In this document: piece after piece, positions 43,480 to 51,381 of the stretch
Layout: every line of letters begins with the position of its first letter
Position numbering within the stretch: the first letter of the stretch is position 1
Assembly: GCA_040386235.1 (NCBI GenBank)
Contig: JAZKGA010000001.1
Span: 434,001-498,000, forward strand
Reading direction: 5' to 3'
DNA: 64,000 bases
Origin: JAZKGA01 sp040386235
Lineage (GTDB): Bacteria; Pseudomonadota; Alphaproteobacteria; Micavibrionales; Micavibrionaceae
The notes under the pieces: generated by a model
Told to the model about the DNA's origin: nothing
Seen by the model: only the letters and a program-made list of their open reading frames with translations
Databases searched by the model: none
Position numbers and translations under genes: made by a program

Positions 43480-44481
43480 ATGTCTCATTTCTCTGGTTCC
43501 TATCCCCGCACACGGTTGCGTCGTAACCGTCAATCGCCCTGGATTCGGTCGCTGGTCGCCGAAAATGCCGTTACACCTGCTGACCTTATTTTATGCGCGG
43601 TGGTCATCCCCGGCAAAGATGCCGCAGAACCGATTAAATCCATGCCTGGTATTCACCGCCTGACGCCCGACCGGGTTGTCGCCGCCGCGCGTGAGGCCGC
43701 ATCGCACGGCATCCCCCTGTTATCCATGTTCCCGGCCCTGCCACAAGACGGTAAGGACGCGGAGGGCAGTGAAGCCCTGAATCCCGACAATTTGATTTGC
43801 CAGACCGCGCGGATGATTAAAGACGCCGGTATCCCAATCGGCGTTATGGCCGACGTGGCGCTTGATCCCTATACCAGCCACGCGCATGACGGGCTGATGG
43901 GGGAAGATGGCCGCATTTTGAATGATGCGACGGTTGATGCGCTGTGCCAACAGGCGTTGTTACAGGCCCAGGCCGGGGTCGATGTGATGGGGCCGTCAGA
44001 TATGATGGATGGCCGGATCGGTGCCTTGCGCGATGCGCTTGATGCCGATGGATTTACCGACACGCTGATCATGTCCTATGCCGCCAAATATGCATCCGCT
44101 TTTTATGGCCCTTATCGTGATGCGATTAAGGTCGAAGGCTTGCTGAAGGGTGACAAGAAAACCTATCAGATGGACCCGGCGAACAGTCACGAAGCGGTTC
44201 GCGAAGCCTGGCTGGATGTTGCCGAGGGCGCGGACATGCTGATGGTGAAACCGGGCCTGCCATATCTGGATATTATTCGGCGGTTGAAAGATGAATGCGC
44301 CATGCCGACCTATGCCTTTAATGTCAGCGGCGAATACGCCATGCTGAAATGGGCGGCAGAGGCCGGGGCATTGAATTACGATCGCGCGTTGTTGGAAATG
44401 ATGATGTCGTTTAAACGCGCAGGCGCGGATGGCGTTTTAACGTACGCCGCCCTTGATGTGTGCCGGATTTTACAAGGCTAA
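43480..44481 (+). CDS. hemB: delta-aminolevulinic acid dehydratase (porphobilinogen synthase)
   Basis: 333 residues. RLRRNRQSPWIRSLVAEN at the N-terminus, DVALDPYTSHAHDGLM, the two active-site lysines in AAKYASAFYGPYRDA and MVKPGLPYLDII. The metal loop lacks the three cysteines that bind zinc in E. coli-type enzymes and has Asp/Ala instead, so this is the Mg-dependent alphaproteobacterial form. Known: condenses two ALA molecules to porphobilinogen in heme synthesis. Confidence 0.96.
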   Translation: MSHFSGSYPRTRLRRNRQSPWIRSLVAENAVTPADLILCAVVIPGKDAAEPIKSMPGIHRLTPDRVVAAAREAASHGIPLLSMFPALPQDGKDAEGSEALNPDNLICQTARMIKDAGIPIGVMADVALDPYTSHAHDGLMGEDGRILNDATVDALCQQALLQAQAGVDVMGPSDMMDGRIGALRDALDADGFTDTLIMSYAAKYASAFYGPYRDAIKVEGLLKGDKKTYQMDPANSHEAVREAWLDVAEGADMLMVKPGLPYLDIIRRLKDECAMPTYAFNVSGEYAMLKWAAEAGALNYDRALLEMMMSFKRAGADGVLTYAALDVCRILQG

Positions 44482-44570
44482 GACTTAACGCACCGCCGGA
44501 TTTAACGCACACGTAACCATGTAGTGATATTATATATGGGGTAAGGCGATAATTTATAGCCGGGGGTCGG

Positions 44571-45032
44571 ATGAATTACCAATTCATAAAAGCAAAACTA
44601 ACACCACGGCGGATTATCTTGCTGCTAGTGTGCCTTGGAGCGTTTATCGTCTATGGCGAGAACTTCGGCTATCCATTTAAAGTGACTGACCCCGCCGATC
44701 CACGGTTCAGAGTCGAACAGTTTGATTTTGCGGATTATCGGGGCGACAGAAAGGCGCTAGAGCATGCTTTTCGTGTGTTATTTCCTGTGGGGACCGAGAA
44801 AGCGTTTATTGACAAGGTTTTATTAGAGTATGGGAAAAGCCAATCGTATAGGCTGCAAAATAAAAATGTTTGGAAGTATGTGCCGCGCCCATATGTACTT
44901 CACTACATACTCATGCTTCCACGTGGCCCATCGTATGCCTATCGATTCGATAGTAAGGACCGATTAAAAAATATAAAAATGTATGGTAGTTATGATTTAT
45001 ACCCAGCAAGTTCAGAAACTATAAAAAGGTAA
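44571..45032 (+). CDS. small single-TM membrane protein, copy 1 of a duplicated gene
   Basis: 153 residues. Basic N-terminus KAKLTPRRI, one membrane segment (IILLLVCLGAFIVYG), then a polar exported domain. GGGGG lies 6 nt before the ATG. It shares with the gene at 45227 a 37-residue block that is identical in protein and differs by 3 of 111 nt in DNA; the C-terminal halves have diverged (KYVPRPYVLHYILMLPRGP here, RYHPRPDILDYVLMSPSGP there). Function unknown. Base composition is AT-richer than the genome. Its genetic linkage to a large secreted protein resembles immunity/effector or chaperone/substrate pairs (inference). Confidence 0.75.
   Translation: MNYQFIKAKLTPRRIILLLVCLGAFIVYGENFGYPFKVTDPADPRFRVEQFDFADYRGDRKALEHAFRVLFPVGTEKAFIDKVLLEYGKSQSYRLQNKNVWKYVPRPYVLHYILMLPRGPSYAYRFDSKDRLKNIKMYGSYDLYPASSETIKR
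44630..44740 (+). repeat. near-identical direct repeat, copy A
   Basis: 111 nt that recur at 45286-45396 with 3 mismatches seen by eye (offset 656 nt). It covers the end of the TM and the start of the exported domain of the two paralogous genes. The sharp edges suggest recent gene conversion or duplication. Confidence 0.9.
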
Positions 45033-45037
45033 GTGCT

Positions 45038-45184
45038 ATGTCAAATATATATGCAAGTTCATATGACGTTTTGAATGGCGCAACAGAACAAGAGCATACG
45101 TATCTTTTCTATGATCCTGATACGGACGGAGATAATGACCCCACGACAGGAACGGGGATGCAGATATTGAACGCCGTGGTATGA
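45038..45184 (+). pseudogene. truncated N-terminal remnant of the RTX secreted protein gene
   Basis: 48 codons from ATG to TGA. Reads YDVLNGATEQEHTYLFYDPDTDGDN and TTGTGMQIL, matching residues 1-44 of the intact RTX protein (LDVLMGATEQEHTYLFYDP, TTGTGMQIL), then breaks into a short unrelated tail (NAVV) and stop. Position relative to copy 1 of the membrane-protein gene equals that of the intact gene relative to copy 2. It is therefore the leftover of a tandem duplication of the two-gene module. Confidence 0.85.
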
Positions 45185-45226
45185 TCGGTGTTTGGATGCG
45201 TTAATTTCTAGCCACGGGGAATGATC

Positions 45227-45706
45227 ATGAGTTTTCAGGCAATCAGACAAAAACTGACGCCAAGACGTATTATATTATTTCTGCTGTGCCTTGGAGCGTT
45301 TATCGTATATGGCGAGAACTTCGGCTATCCATTTAAAGTCACCGACCCCGCCGATCCACGGTTCAGAGTCGAACAGTTTGATTTTGCGGATTATCGTATG
45401 GATCGGGATGCTTTGGTTCATGCCTTTCGTGTTTTATTCCCGGTTGGTACAGACAAGGCCTTCGTTGATAAAGTGCTGGTTGAATATGCCGGCGTGGAGT
45501 CTTTTGAAATAGAAAGTATTCCAGGCTTATGGCGGTATCATCCTCGGCCCGATATACTGGATTATGTGCTCATGTCGCCCAGTGGCCCTGCCCATGCAGT
45601 ATATTACGATAAGAACAACAAACTTCTGAATGCGTACGTCCCTGTCGGGGCTGAGATTTACCCCGAATCGCCATCACATAACGATTTGTATAAAGAGAAA
45701 AAGTAA
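45227..45706 (+). CDS. small single-TM membrane protein, copy 2 of a duplicated gene
   Basis: 159 residues. Same layout as copy 1: basic RQKLTPRRI, TM segment IILFLLCLGAFIVYG, exported domain ending in a Lys-rich tail. The ATG at 45227 is preferred to one at 45221 because GGGGA then has normal spacing and the start aligns with copy 1. The stop overlaps the start of the RTX gene (TAATG), so the two are translationally coupled, which supports a functional pairing. Confidence 0.78.
   Translation: MSFQAIRQKLTPRRIILFLLCLGAFIVYGENFGYPFKVTDPADPRFRVEQFDFADYRMDRDALVHAFRVLFPVGTDKAFVDKVLVEYAGVESFEIESIPGLWRYHPRPDILDYVLMSPSGPAHAVYYDKNNKLLNAYVPVGAEIYPESPSHNDLYKEKK
45286..45396 (+). repeat. near-identical direct repeat, copy B
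   Basis: Second copy of the 111-nt element at 44630-44740, with 3 mismatches. Confidence 0.9.
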
Positions 45707-48180
45707 TGCCTAAAATATACATGGGATCATTGGACGTTTTGATGGGCGCAACGGAGCAAGAGCATACTTACCTCTTTTACGATCCCGATACGGATAGTGA
45801 CGGTGACCCCACAACCGGAACGGGGATGCAGATATTGCGGGGTGGAACGGGAGCTAACCATGCCGTACCCCTTGAAATAAATATACTGGTTGAAATTGAA
45901 AGCCTTGCACAAAGCTCTCGCGACTGGTTTGCCCCAGGCGAAACCGCTGCGGACCGGAATTTCCGGGTATTGGCGGATGGCGCGGCGGCGGACACGCTGT
46001 GGGCCAATTTGCAGGGGTTCGCCACGTCGTTGGGAACCGCGAATGATCCGTTGCCCGGGTTATATGACACCGGCATCACCTATAATATTGCCGATTTGAA
46101 CAGCAATTCAATCATCAATTCCCTGCTGAATGCTGCGGGGTATGATTTTATCACACATACGCCGTGGGCTGAGGGGGCCTATGGCACCACGCCCCAGAAC
46201 CCGGAAACATTCCCTGGGTTTATGACTTTGATCGACGGCAGCGGGAATAATACTTATACCGCGTTTGCCAACAGCCTAGTGTATGGCGATGAATACAAAT
46301 TCTACAAACGCGATGGCAATGATTTGGTGATGATTGAGCAGCAGGCGGCCCAGGTAACGGTGAAGAACAGCAGTCGTCTGGACGATGACGGCACCACGCA
46401 TATTAAAATTATGTGGGGGACGATGGACCAGTTTGACATTGGGCTTGGCCTGTTTGGTGACTTACTGGTGAAAGACGGTACGAACCGTATCCTGGCGCAG
46501 ATTGATAATTACGGCACATATGCCGCCAACAAAACCATTCTTGAATTTTCCGATTATGTGTATCGGCGCGGTGATGGTGCCGCCAATACGCTGGTGGCAA
46601 TTAATGGCAAATCCCATGTGTTGGAAGGCTGGGGTGGCCATGACACCCTAACCGGCGGTGCGGGGAGCGATATCTTGCATGGCGGGGACGGCAACGACAC
46701 TTATATCCGCAGCGGCGGAAGTGACATTCTGATTGAAAACACGGCGCAAGCTGGGGCAGACATAATCCATTTCGGTGCAGGGGTGTATCGGAACCAATTG
46801 ATAGCTTATTGGGACAGCGATGTGCAGATGATTTACCTGCATGATCAAAGCCACAGCTGGGGGATGTTTGTCTCAGGCACCTATACGGCCGCCACGGCCA
46901 TCACAGCTGCGATTGCCGTATCCTTTATCGAACAGGGGCGGGATGCAGCGAATGCGGTATTTGATATCGCCGGACTGGTCCGATCCTATACCAGTGAGGG
47001 ATTTAGCCAACAGGCAGCGAATGTTCATCCCGATAACATCTATTTCATCCCATGGGGCGAGACGAATTTTACTGGATCGGACGAGGACGATCTGGTGTAT
47101 GGCACCTGGTTACCTGAAGCGATTGTCGGTGGGATGGGGAATGATGAACTACATGGCGGGGACGGCAATGATGAGTTATACGGGGGCTATGGCGATGACA
47201 CGCTATATGGTGGCGCCGGTGATGATACGCTGATCGCGTATATGGGGTCGGACATGCTTTATGGTGGTGACGGCAATGATACGTTTGAGAACGATGGAGG
47301 GCTGGCAGTTCTGATCGGCGGTGCGGACAGTGACACTTATAATATCAGTATTGGAATAGGCACAAGCGTCTGGCTGCGTGAGGTGGCAAGCGATGCAGGT
47401 AACGATACGGTCAATTTTACCATGTGGTCCGGGTCCTATGAACGGCATTACAATGCTGGCACAAATGACCACAACCACCTGCAGATTGTCTTTAACCAAA
47501 ATAACTCCAGTGCCTTGTTCGGGCGCATTATTCTGGAGGGGTATTTCAGCGGCCAAAATCCGTTTGAGAACGTGATACGTAGCGGGTCCAACGGTGCGGC
47601 ACCTATTGCATTCACGCTTCCGTATGATGTCATTAAAACCTATGGCAGCAGCGCAGGTGATGAAATATATGGTGTCAGTGGCCTCGGGATAGGTGCGGGT
47701 GCCATCAATGACCGTATTTTTGCCCAAGGGGGCAACGATACTGTGTTCGCGGGCAGTGGGAATGATTATGTGTCTGGTGGCACGGGGAACGATATTCTTT
47801 ACGGCGGTGACGGCATTGACACGTTATATGGCGATATCGGTAATGATACGCTGGTCGGTGATGTGGGCAGCGACACGCTGTCTGGCGGTCGCGGGGCTGA
47901 CACTTTTATTTTTAACGCGCTTTCCATGGGTGCCATGGACACAATCACCGACTTCACCGCGGCTGAAAATGACAAAATCGATTTGAGTGAGTTGGTGTCC
48001 TTTGACCCGTTGACGGAGTCGATTGGCGATTTTGTCCGTCTTACTGAGCAGTCGGGATCAAGTCGCCTGCAGGTCGATCGCGACGGGGCTGGCACCGCTT
48101 ATGGATGGGAAAATGTAGCGCTGTTGCAGGGAGTCGTTGGTTTAAATGTTGAAAACATTATTGTCACCAGTAACGACTAA
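45706..48180 (+). CDS. RTX calcium-binding secreted protein with type I secretion C-terminal domain
   Basis: 824 residues, no N-terminal signal peptide. N-terminal 300 residues are a non-repeat region of unknown fold. Then three groups of RTX nonapeptide repeats at about 315-345, 470-525 and 665-750, with turns such as GGAGSDILHGGDGNDT and GGTGNDILYGGDGIDT, separated by non-repeat domains. The C-terminus (GADTFIFNALSMGAMDTITDF, then NDKIDLSELV) is the type I secretion target domain. Known: such proteins are exported by an ABC/MFP/OMF channel and fold on binding calcium; many are adhesins or exoenzymes. No catalytic motif is recognised. Convergent, 3 nt from the BTLCP protease gene. Confidence 0.9.
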   Translation: MPKIYMGSLDVLMGATEQEHTYLFYDPDTDSDGDPTTGTGMQILRGGTGANHAVPLEINILVEIESLAQSSRDWFAPGETAADRNFRVLADGAAADTLWANLQGFATSLGTANDPLPGLYDTGITYNIADLNSNSIINSLLNAAGYDFITHTPWAEGAYGTTPQNPETFPGFMTLIDGSGNNTYTAFANSLVYGDEYKFYKRDGNDLVMIEQQAAQVTVKNSSRLDDDGTTHIKIMWGTMDQFDIGLGLFGDLLVKDGTNRILAQIDNYGTYAANKTILEFSDYVYRRGDGAANTLVAINGKSHVLEGWGGHDTLTGGAGSDILHGGDGNDTYIRSGGSDILIENTAQAGADIIHFGAGVYRNQLIAYWDSDVQMIYLHDQSHSWGMFVSGTYTAATAITAAIAVSFIEQGRDAANAVFDIAGLVRSYTSEGFSQQAANVHPDNIYFIPWGETNFTGSDEDDLVYGTWLPEAIVGGMGNDELHGGDGNDELYGGYGDDTLYGGAGDDTLIAYMGSDMLYGGDGNDTFENDGGLAVLIGGADSDTYNISIGIGTSVWLREVASDAGNDTVNFTMWSGSYERHYNAGTNDHNHLQIVFNQNNSSALFGRIILEGYFSGQNPFENVIRSGSNGAAPIAFTLPYDVIKTYGSSAGDEIYGVSGLGIGAGAINDRIFAQGGNDTVFAGSGNDYVSGGTGNDILYGGDGIDTLYGDIGNDTLVGDVGSDTLSGGRGADTFIFNALSMGAMDTITDFTAAENDKIDLSELVSFDPLTESIGDFVRLTEQSGSSRLQVDRDGAGTAYGWENVALLQGVVGLNVENIIVTSND

Positions 48181-48183
48181 CCC

Positions 48184-49149
48184 TTAGCGCGCTGAGGCCA
48201 GGACAGTCCGGTTGCCGGTGCCAGGGGTGCTGTGTAACCACCAGCCTGTGCGGTTCAGTGAAAAGATCGGGCGGTAATGCCGGATATCGTCGCTGGTTTT
48301 GACGGTTTTGATCTGATTATCCAGGATCAGCGCCTTGGTATCCGTGTAAACAACCAAGATGGCATGCGGCGTGTTTTGCTGGCGGTCATGGACCACGGCG
48401 ACCCGCATCCGGTTTTCAGGAACGCCCAGGGCGCGCAATGACACATATTTGGCAATCGCGTAATCTTCACAATCCCCACCCTTGCGCAGGAATTGGATCG
48501 GCGTGGCCCAGTAATCAGACTGGCCATAATTGCGGCTGTCACGCACGTATTTGACATTGTTCATTAAGGTGTTGACGCGGGTTGCCATTTCTTCGATCGG
48601 CAGGTCGCGCATGCCTTCCAGGTTATGCTTCCATACGGTCAGCATGGCGGCATTGCTGTTCTTGCTTAAATCCTGTTCCAGGCGGTTAAACATACCAGAC
48701 CATTTGGTAAAAGCGGATGTGTCGCTGGATATTTTCTCGGTTGATCCGAACAGGCCGGGATAGCCTTGAATCTGGCCCAGATCAGGCCGTGCGGAGGCCA
48801 GCATAAACTGACCCGCAAGGTTTTGTTCCTGGGCCTTGGCCGCACGGGGATTAAAACTGCTTAAGGCGACAAACAAGGTCATAAACGCGCCAAACGTACG
48901 CACCCCTTGCTGGGCAAATAAGGCCATATATAATTCGCGGCGGCGGATATAGCGGTGACGGATTAGAACCTGGCCCAGACGCTGGCCGGACAGCTTTTGT
49001 AAAGCCAAGGCTTCGCGCAGCTGAATGGCACTTAGCTTTCCGGTCAGGACCAGAATATCGCCCAGGCGATTGTAATCAAAAAAGGCCCGAATGGCGCGCA
49101 GAACCCCGCGGCCCTGTGGTGCTTCTGTGTTTTGCAATCCCCTGTTCAT
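48184..49149 (-). CDS. transglutaminase-like cysteine protease (BTLCP, LapG-like) with N-terminal MshEN-like domain
   Basis: 321 residues. C-terminal BTLCP domain (about 145-305) with the triad C227 (KGGDCEDYA), H262 (NTPHAILVV) and D277 (LILDNQ). Residues 28-82 form two 24-residue MshEN-like units: RLGDILVLTGKLS then REALALQ, and RLGQVLIRHRYIR then YMALFAQ. A short hydrophobic segment (about 86-99) and an AKA-type site near 106 separate the halves. Known: LapG cleaves RTX adhesins at low c-di-GMP and is held by the separate receptor LapD; MshEN binds c-di-GMP. Inference: sensing and protease may be joined here. The adjacent RTX protein is a possible substrate. The hydrophobic segment could instead be an internal signal peptide. 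Confidence 0.88.
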   Translation of the reverse strand: MNRGLQNTEAPQGRGVLRAIRAFFDYNRLGDILVLTGKLSAIQLREALALQKLSGQRLGQVLIRHRYIRRRELYMALFAQQGVRTFGAFMTLFVALSSFNPRAAKAQEQNLAGQFMLASARPDLGQIQGYPGLFGSTEKISSDTSAFTKWSGMFNRLEQDLSKNSNAAMLTVWKHNLEGMRDLPIEEMATRVNTLMNNVKYVRDSRNYGQSDYWATPIQFLRKGGDCEDYAIAKYVSLRALGVPENRMRVAVVHDRQQNTPHAILVVYTDTKALILDNQIKTVKTSDDIRHYRPIFSLNRTGWWLHSTPGTGNRTVLASAR

Positions 49150-49316
49150 CCTTACCTGCTACCTGACTCTGTATATAAGCCTACCTGATATATGTTAAAA
49201 CCGTGTAAAGACGGTCTTTTCCTGTAATTCACACCCTCATTAAGCCTGACAAAGATTTACAAAATGTAAAAAGAGGCGTAGTTCTGGTTTTATTTTACAA
49301 AACATAAGGGGGATAG

Positions 49317-50645
49317 ATGTTTTGGGGATTGATTGCTGCTTACCTAGTCATTATTGGGCTTTTTGCTTACTGGGTGTTTCGTCAGCGTGGTATTGATGAC
49401 TTCTTGATCGCTGGGCGACAGAATTCCGGCTTGGTGATGGGGGCGGGTATCGTCATCGGCTGGGTCGATGTTATGTTCTTCACACTTTATGCCACAATGG
49501 CCTATTTGTATGGGTGGTGGACATTGCTGATGTTGATAGGCACGACAGCGGCTGCCTTTGTGATCCTCAGCTATTTAAGCGCACGCCTAAAAGCATTATC
49601 GACACAACATAATATGTATACGGTCGCAGACTGGTTTGATATGCGCTTTGGAAGCGCGTCCGGGCATGTTGTCGCGCTTATCTCCAGTCTATATGCCTTT
49701 GGTTGGTATCTGGCACTGGTGATTTCTGCTGGATTACTGTTACATCAGATATTCCACATTTCATATGCTGCTGTGGTCGTGACGACATCCGTAGTGACGC
49801 TTGTTATGCTACTGAAGGGGGGATACGGTGCGTTAACTCGATTTGATATTCTACAAATCGCTTTATTATCCTTATTATTGACAGTCGTTTTCTGCATCAT
49901 TGGCCCAGCGGTGACAGCACAGGCGGCTCAGTATGATTTTACGTCAGCTGCTTTATCGAACTTTGACCGTGTTAATCTTATTATTATGTTTTTTGCATCC
50001 ACGCTTGTTGTCCCCGATGTTTGGCAGCGTTTGCATGCCGTACGGGATAGTGGGGCTGCGCGTCAGGGATTTTTGCTGGCAATTCCATTAACGGCGATCA
50101 TGTTTACTGCCGCTGCGTGGTTTGGGTTTTATGCAAAAGAGAATGGCCTAGCTGAAACAGATGCTAATTTGGCGTTTGCATCTGCGCTTGAGGCACTTGG
50201 CCCACAAGTGCAGGCCCTTATGCTGGTTGCAATGATTGCGGCCACATTATCGACGATGAATGTTAGCTGCTATGCTGGTGCATCGGCTGTGGCCTGCAAT
50301 ATGGGCCCTAAAACGACGAAAGAGCAAATGAAGCGCAAAATGCAACTTGCCTTTGTCGGAATGATTGTCCTGGCGGCGGTTATTGCGTTGGTAACGCAGG
50401 ATGTGTTGACCTTAGCCTTGTCGACCTTGACCCTAACGGTTGCCATTGCACCTGCCTTTGTGGGTGGTATTCTGTCTTCTCGAAAGGTCGGGGACTGGGC
50501 TGTAGCCTCGGTCATGCTGCTATCGGTTATGAGCTTAGTGGGCCTGATCGCGATCGGTCAGAATACTGGTATTTATAGCCTGATCCCTTTTATGGTCAGT
50601 AGCGTGGGAACACTGGCTCTCTTTTTTGTATCGCCGCGCGTGTGA
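49317..50645 (+). CDS. sodium:solute symporter family protein
   Basis: 442 residues, polytopic, about 12 membrane segments. The N-terminal FWGLIAAYLVIIGLFAYWV and FLIAGRQNSGLVMGAGIV are typical SSS openings, and TMNVSCYAGASAVACN in TM8 region is typical as well. Known: sodium-coupled uptake of sugars, amino acids, or organic anions; substrate not readable. Codon use is clearly AT-richer (many TTA, GTT, GCT) than surrounding genes, as in the duplicated module, which suggests acquisition. GGGGGAT ribosome site. Divergent from the protease gene. Confidence 0.9.
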   Translation: MFWGLIAAYLVIIGLFAYWVFRQRGIDDFLIAGRQNSGLVMGAGIVIGWVDVMFFTLYATMAYLYGWWTLLMLIGTTAAAFVILSYLSARLKALSTQHNMYTVADWFDMRFGSASGHVVALISSLYAFGWYLALVISAGLLLHQIFHISYAAVVVTTSVVTLVMLLKGGYGALTRFDILQIALLSLLLTVVFCIIGPAVTAQAAQYDFTSAALSNFDRVNLIIMFFASTLVVPDVWQRLHAVRDSGAARQGFLLAIPLTAIMFTAAAWFGFYAKENGLAETDANLAFASALEALGPQVQALMLVAMIAATLSTMNVSCYAGASAVACNMGPKTTKEQMKRKMQLAFVGMIVLAAVIALVTQDVLTLALSTLTLTVAIAPAFVGGILSSRKVGDWAVASVMLLSVMSLVGLIAIGQNTGIYSLIPFMVSSVGTLALFFVSPRV

Positions 50646-50688
50646 AGTAGGCCTTGCCACAACGCCCTGATTATGGCCGAATGGGGCA

Positions 50689-51378
50689 ATGAAAACAAAG
50701 TCGCTTATATCTATTGCCACAATGCTTGCTGTCATCATCGGTTTGGCCGGCTGCGTTTCGACGGGCGGTTTTATGGGCAGTGGCGGCCTGGTGAAAAACC
50801 TGGTCCCTATCGAAGGCGATCCGACGACGCTGCGAAATGTGAATTATGCGGCGACCGACGTGCTGGCCGACCAGATGCAGCGCAACGGCGTAAACGCTGG
50901 CACGCCGACGGGTGTGAAAGCGTTTAAACCGATCTCTTTAACCGGGGCAACCCCCGCTGCTGCCGGATCGTTTACCACCATGGCGCAACAGCATGTGACA
51001 AACCGCTTGATGCAGCATGGCTTTCGCCTGGGCGGGACGATACCGCCAAAGGCGCAGCCCACGAAATCAAAGTTAGGGCCTGTCATCCTGGGGGGCGATT
51101 ACATCCTGACCGGTCGGGATATTCTGTTTCATCTGGAAGTATTTGAAGACAAGACGGGCAAGCTGGTCGCCACACATGATTATACCGTTGCGATGACACC
51201 GGAAGTTCAGGCGATCCTGGCGGGTCAGGCTCCACCCAATCAACCCGTCCTGGCCGTGGCCCAGAAATGGCCGGATATGCAGGCCACGCCGGTTTATACG
51301 ACCCCGCTGTCCCCCGAGGTGCCGGCGGCATCGGTCACGGGTGGCGTGATGCTGCCCCCGCGTAAACCTGGTTTTTAA
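50689..51378 (+). CDS. FlgO-like lipoprotein
   Basis: 229 residues. Lipobox LAGC at about residue 22. Core segments NYAATDVLADQM, TMAQQHVTNRLMQHGFRLG and GGDYILTGRDILFHLEVFE match the FlgO-type fold found in outer-membrane lipoproteins. Known: Vibrio FlgO is needed for flagellar outer-membrane stability, but the fold occurs in other envelope lipoproteins. The C-terminal 60 residues are Pro-rich. No flagellar genes are nearby. Convergent with the carboxypeptidase gene. Confidence 0.75.
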   Translation: MKTKSLISIATMLAVIIGLAGCVSTGGFMGSGGLVKNLVPIEGDPTTLRNVNYAATDVLADQMQRNGVNAGTPTGVKAFKPISLTGATPAAAGSFTTMAQQHVTNRLMQHGFRLGGTIPPKAQPTKSKLGPVILGGDYILTGRDILFHLEVFEDKTGKLVATHDYTVAMTPEVQAILAGQAPPNQPVLAVAQKWPDMQATPVYTTPLSPEVPAASVTGGVMLPPRKPGF

Positions 51379-51381
51379 AGA

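Noticed and set aside
49197..49220. Hairpin AAAACCGT...ACGGTCTTTT between the protease and symporter genes
   Set aside because: Bulged, short stem and located in a divergent promoter region, so not convincing as a terminator.
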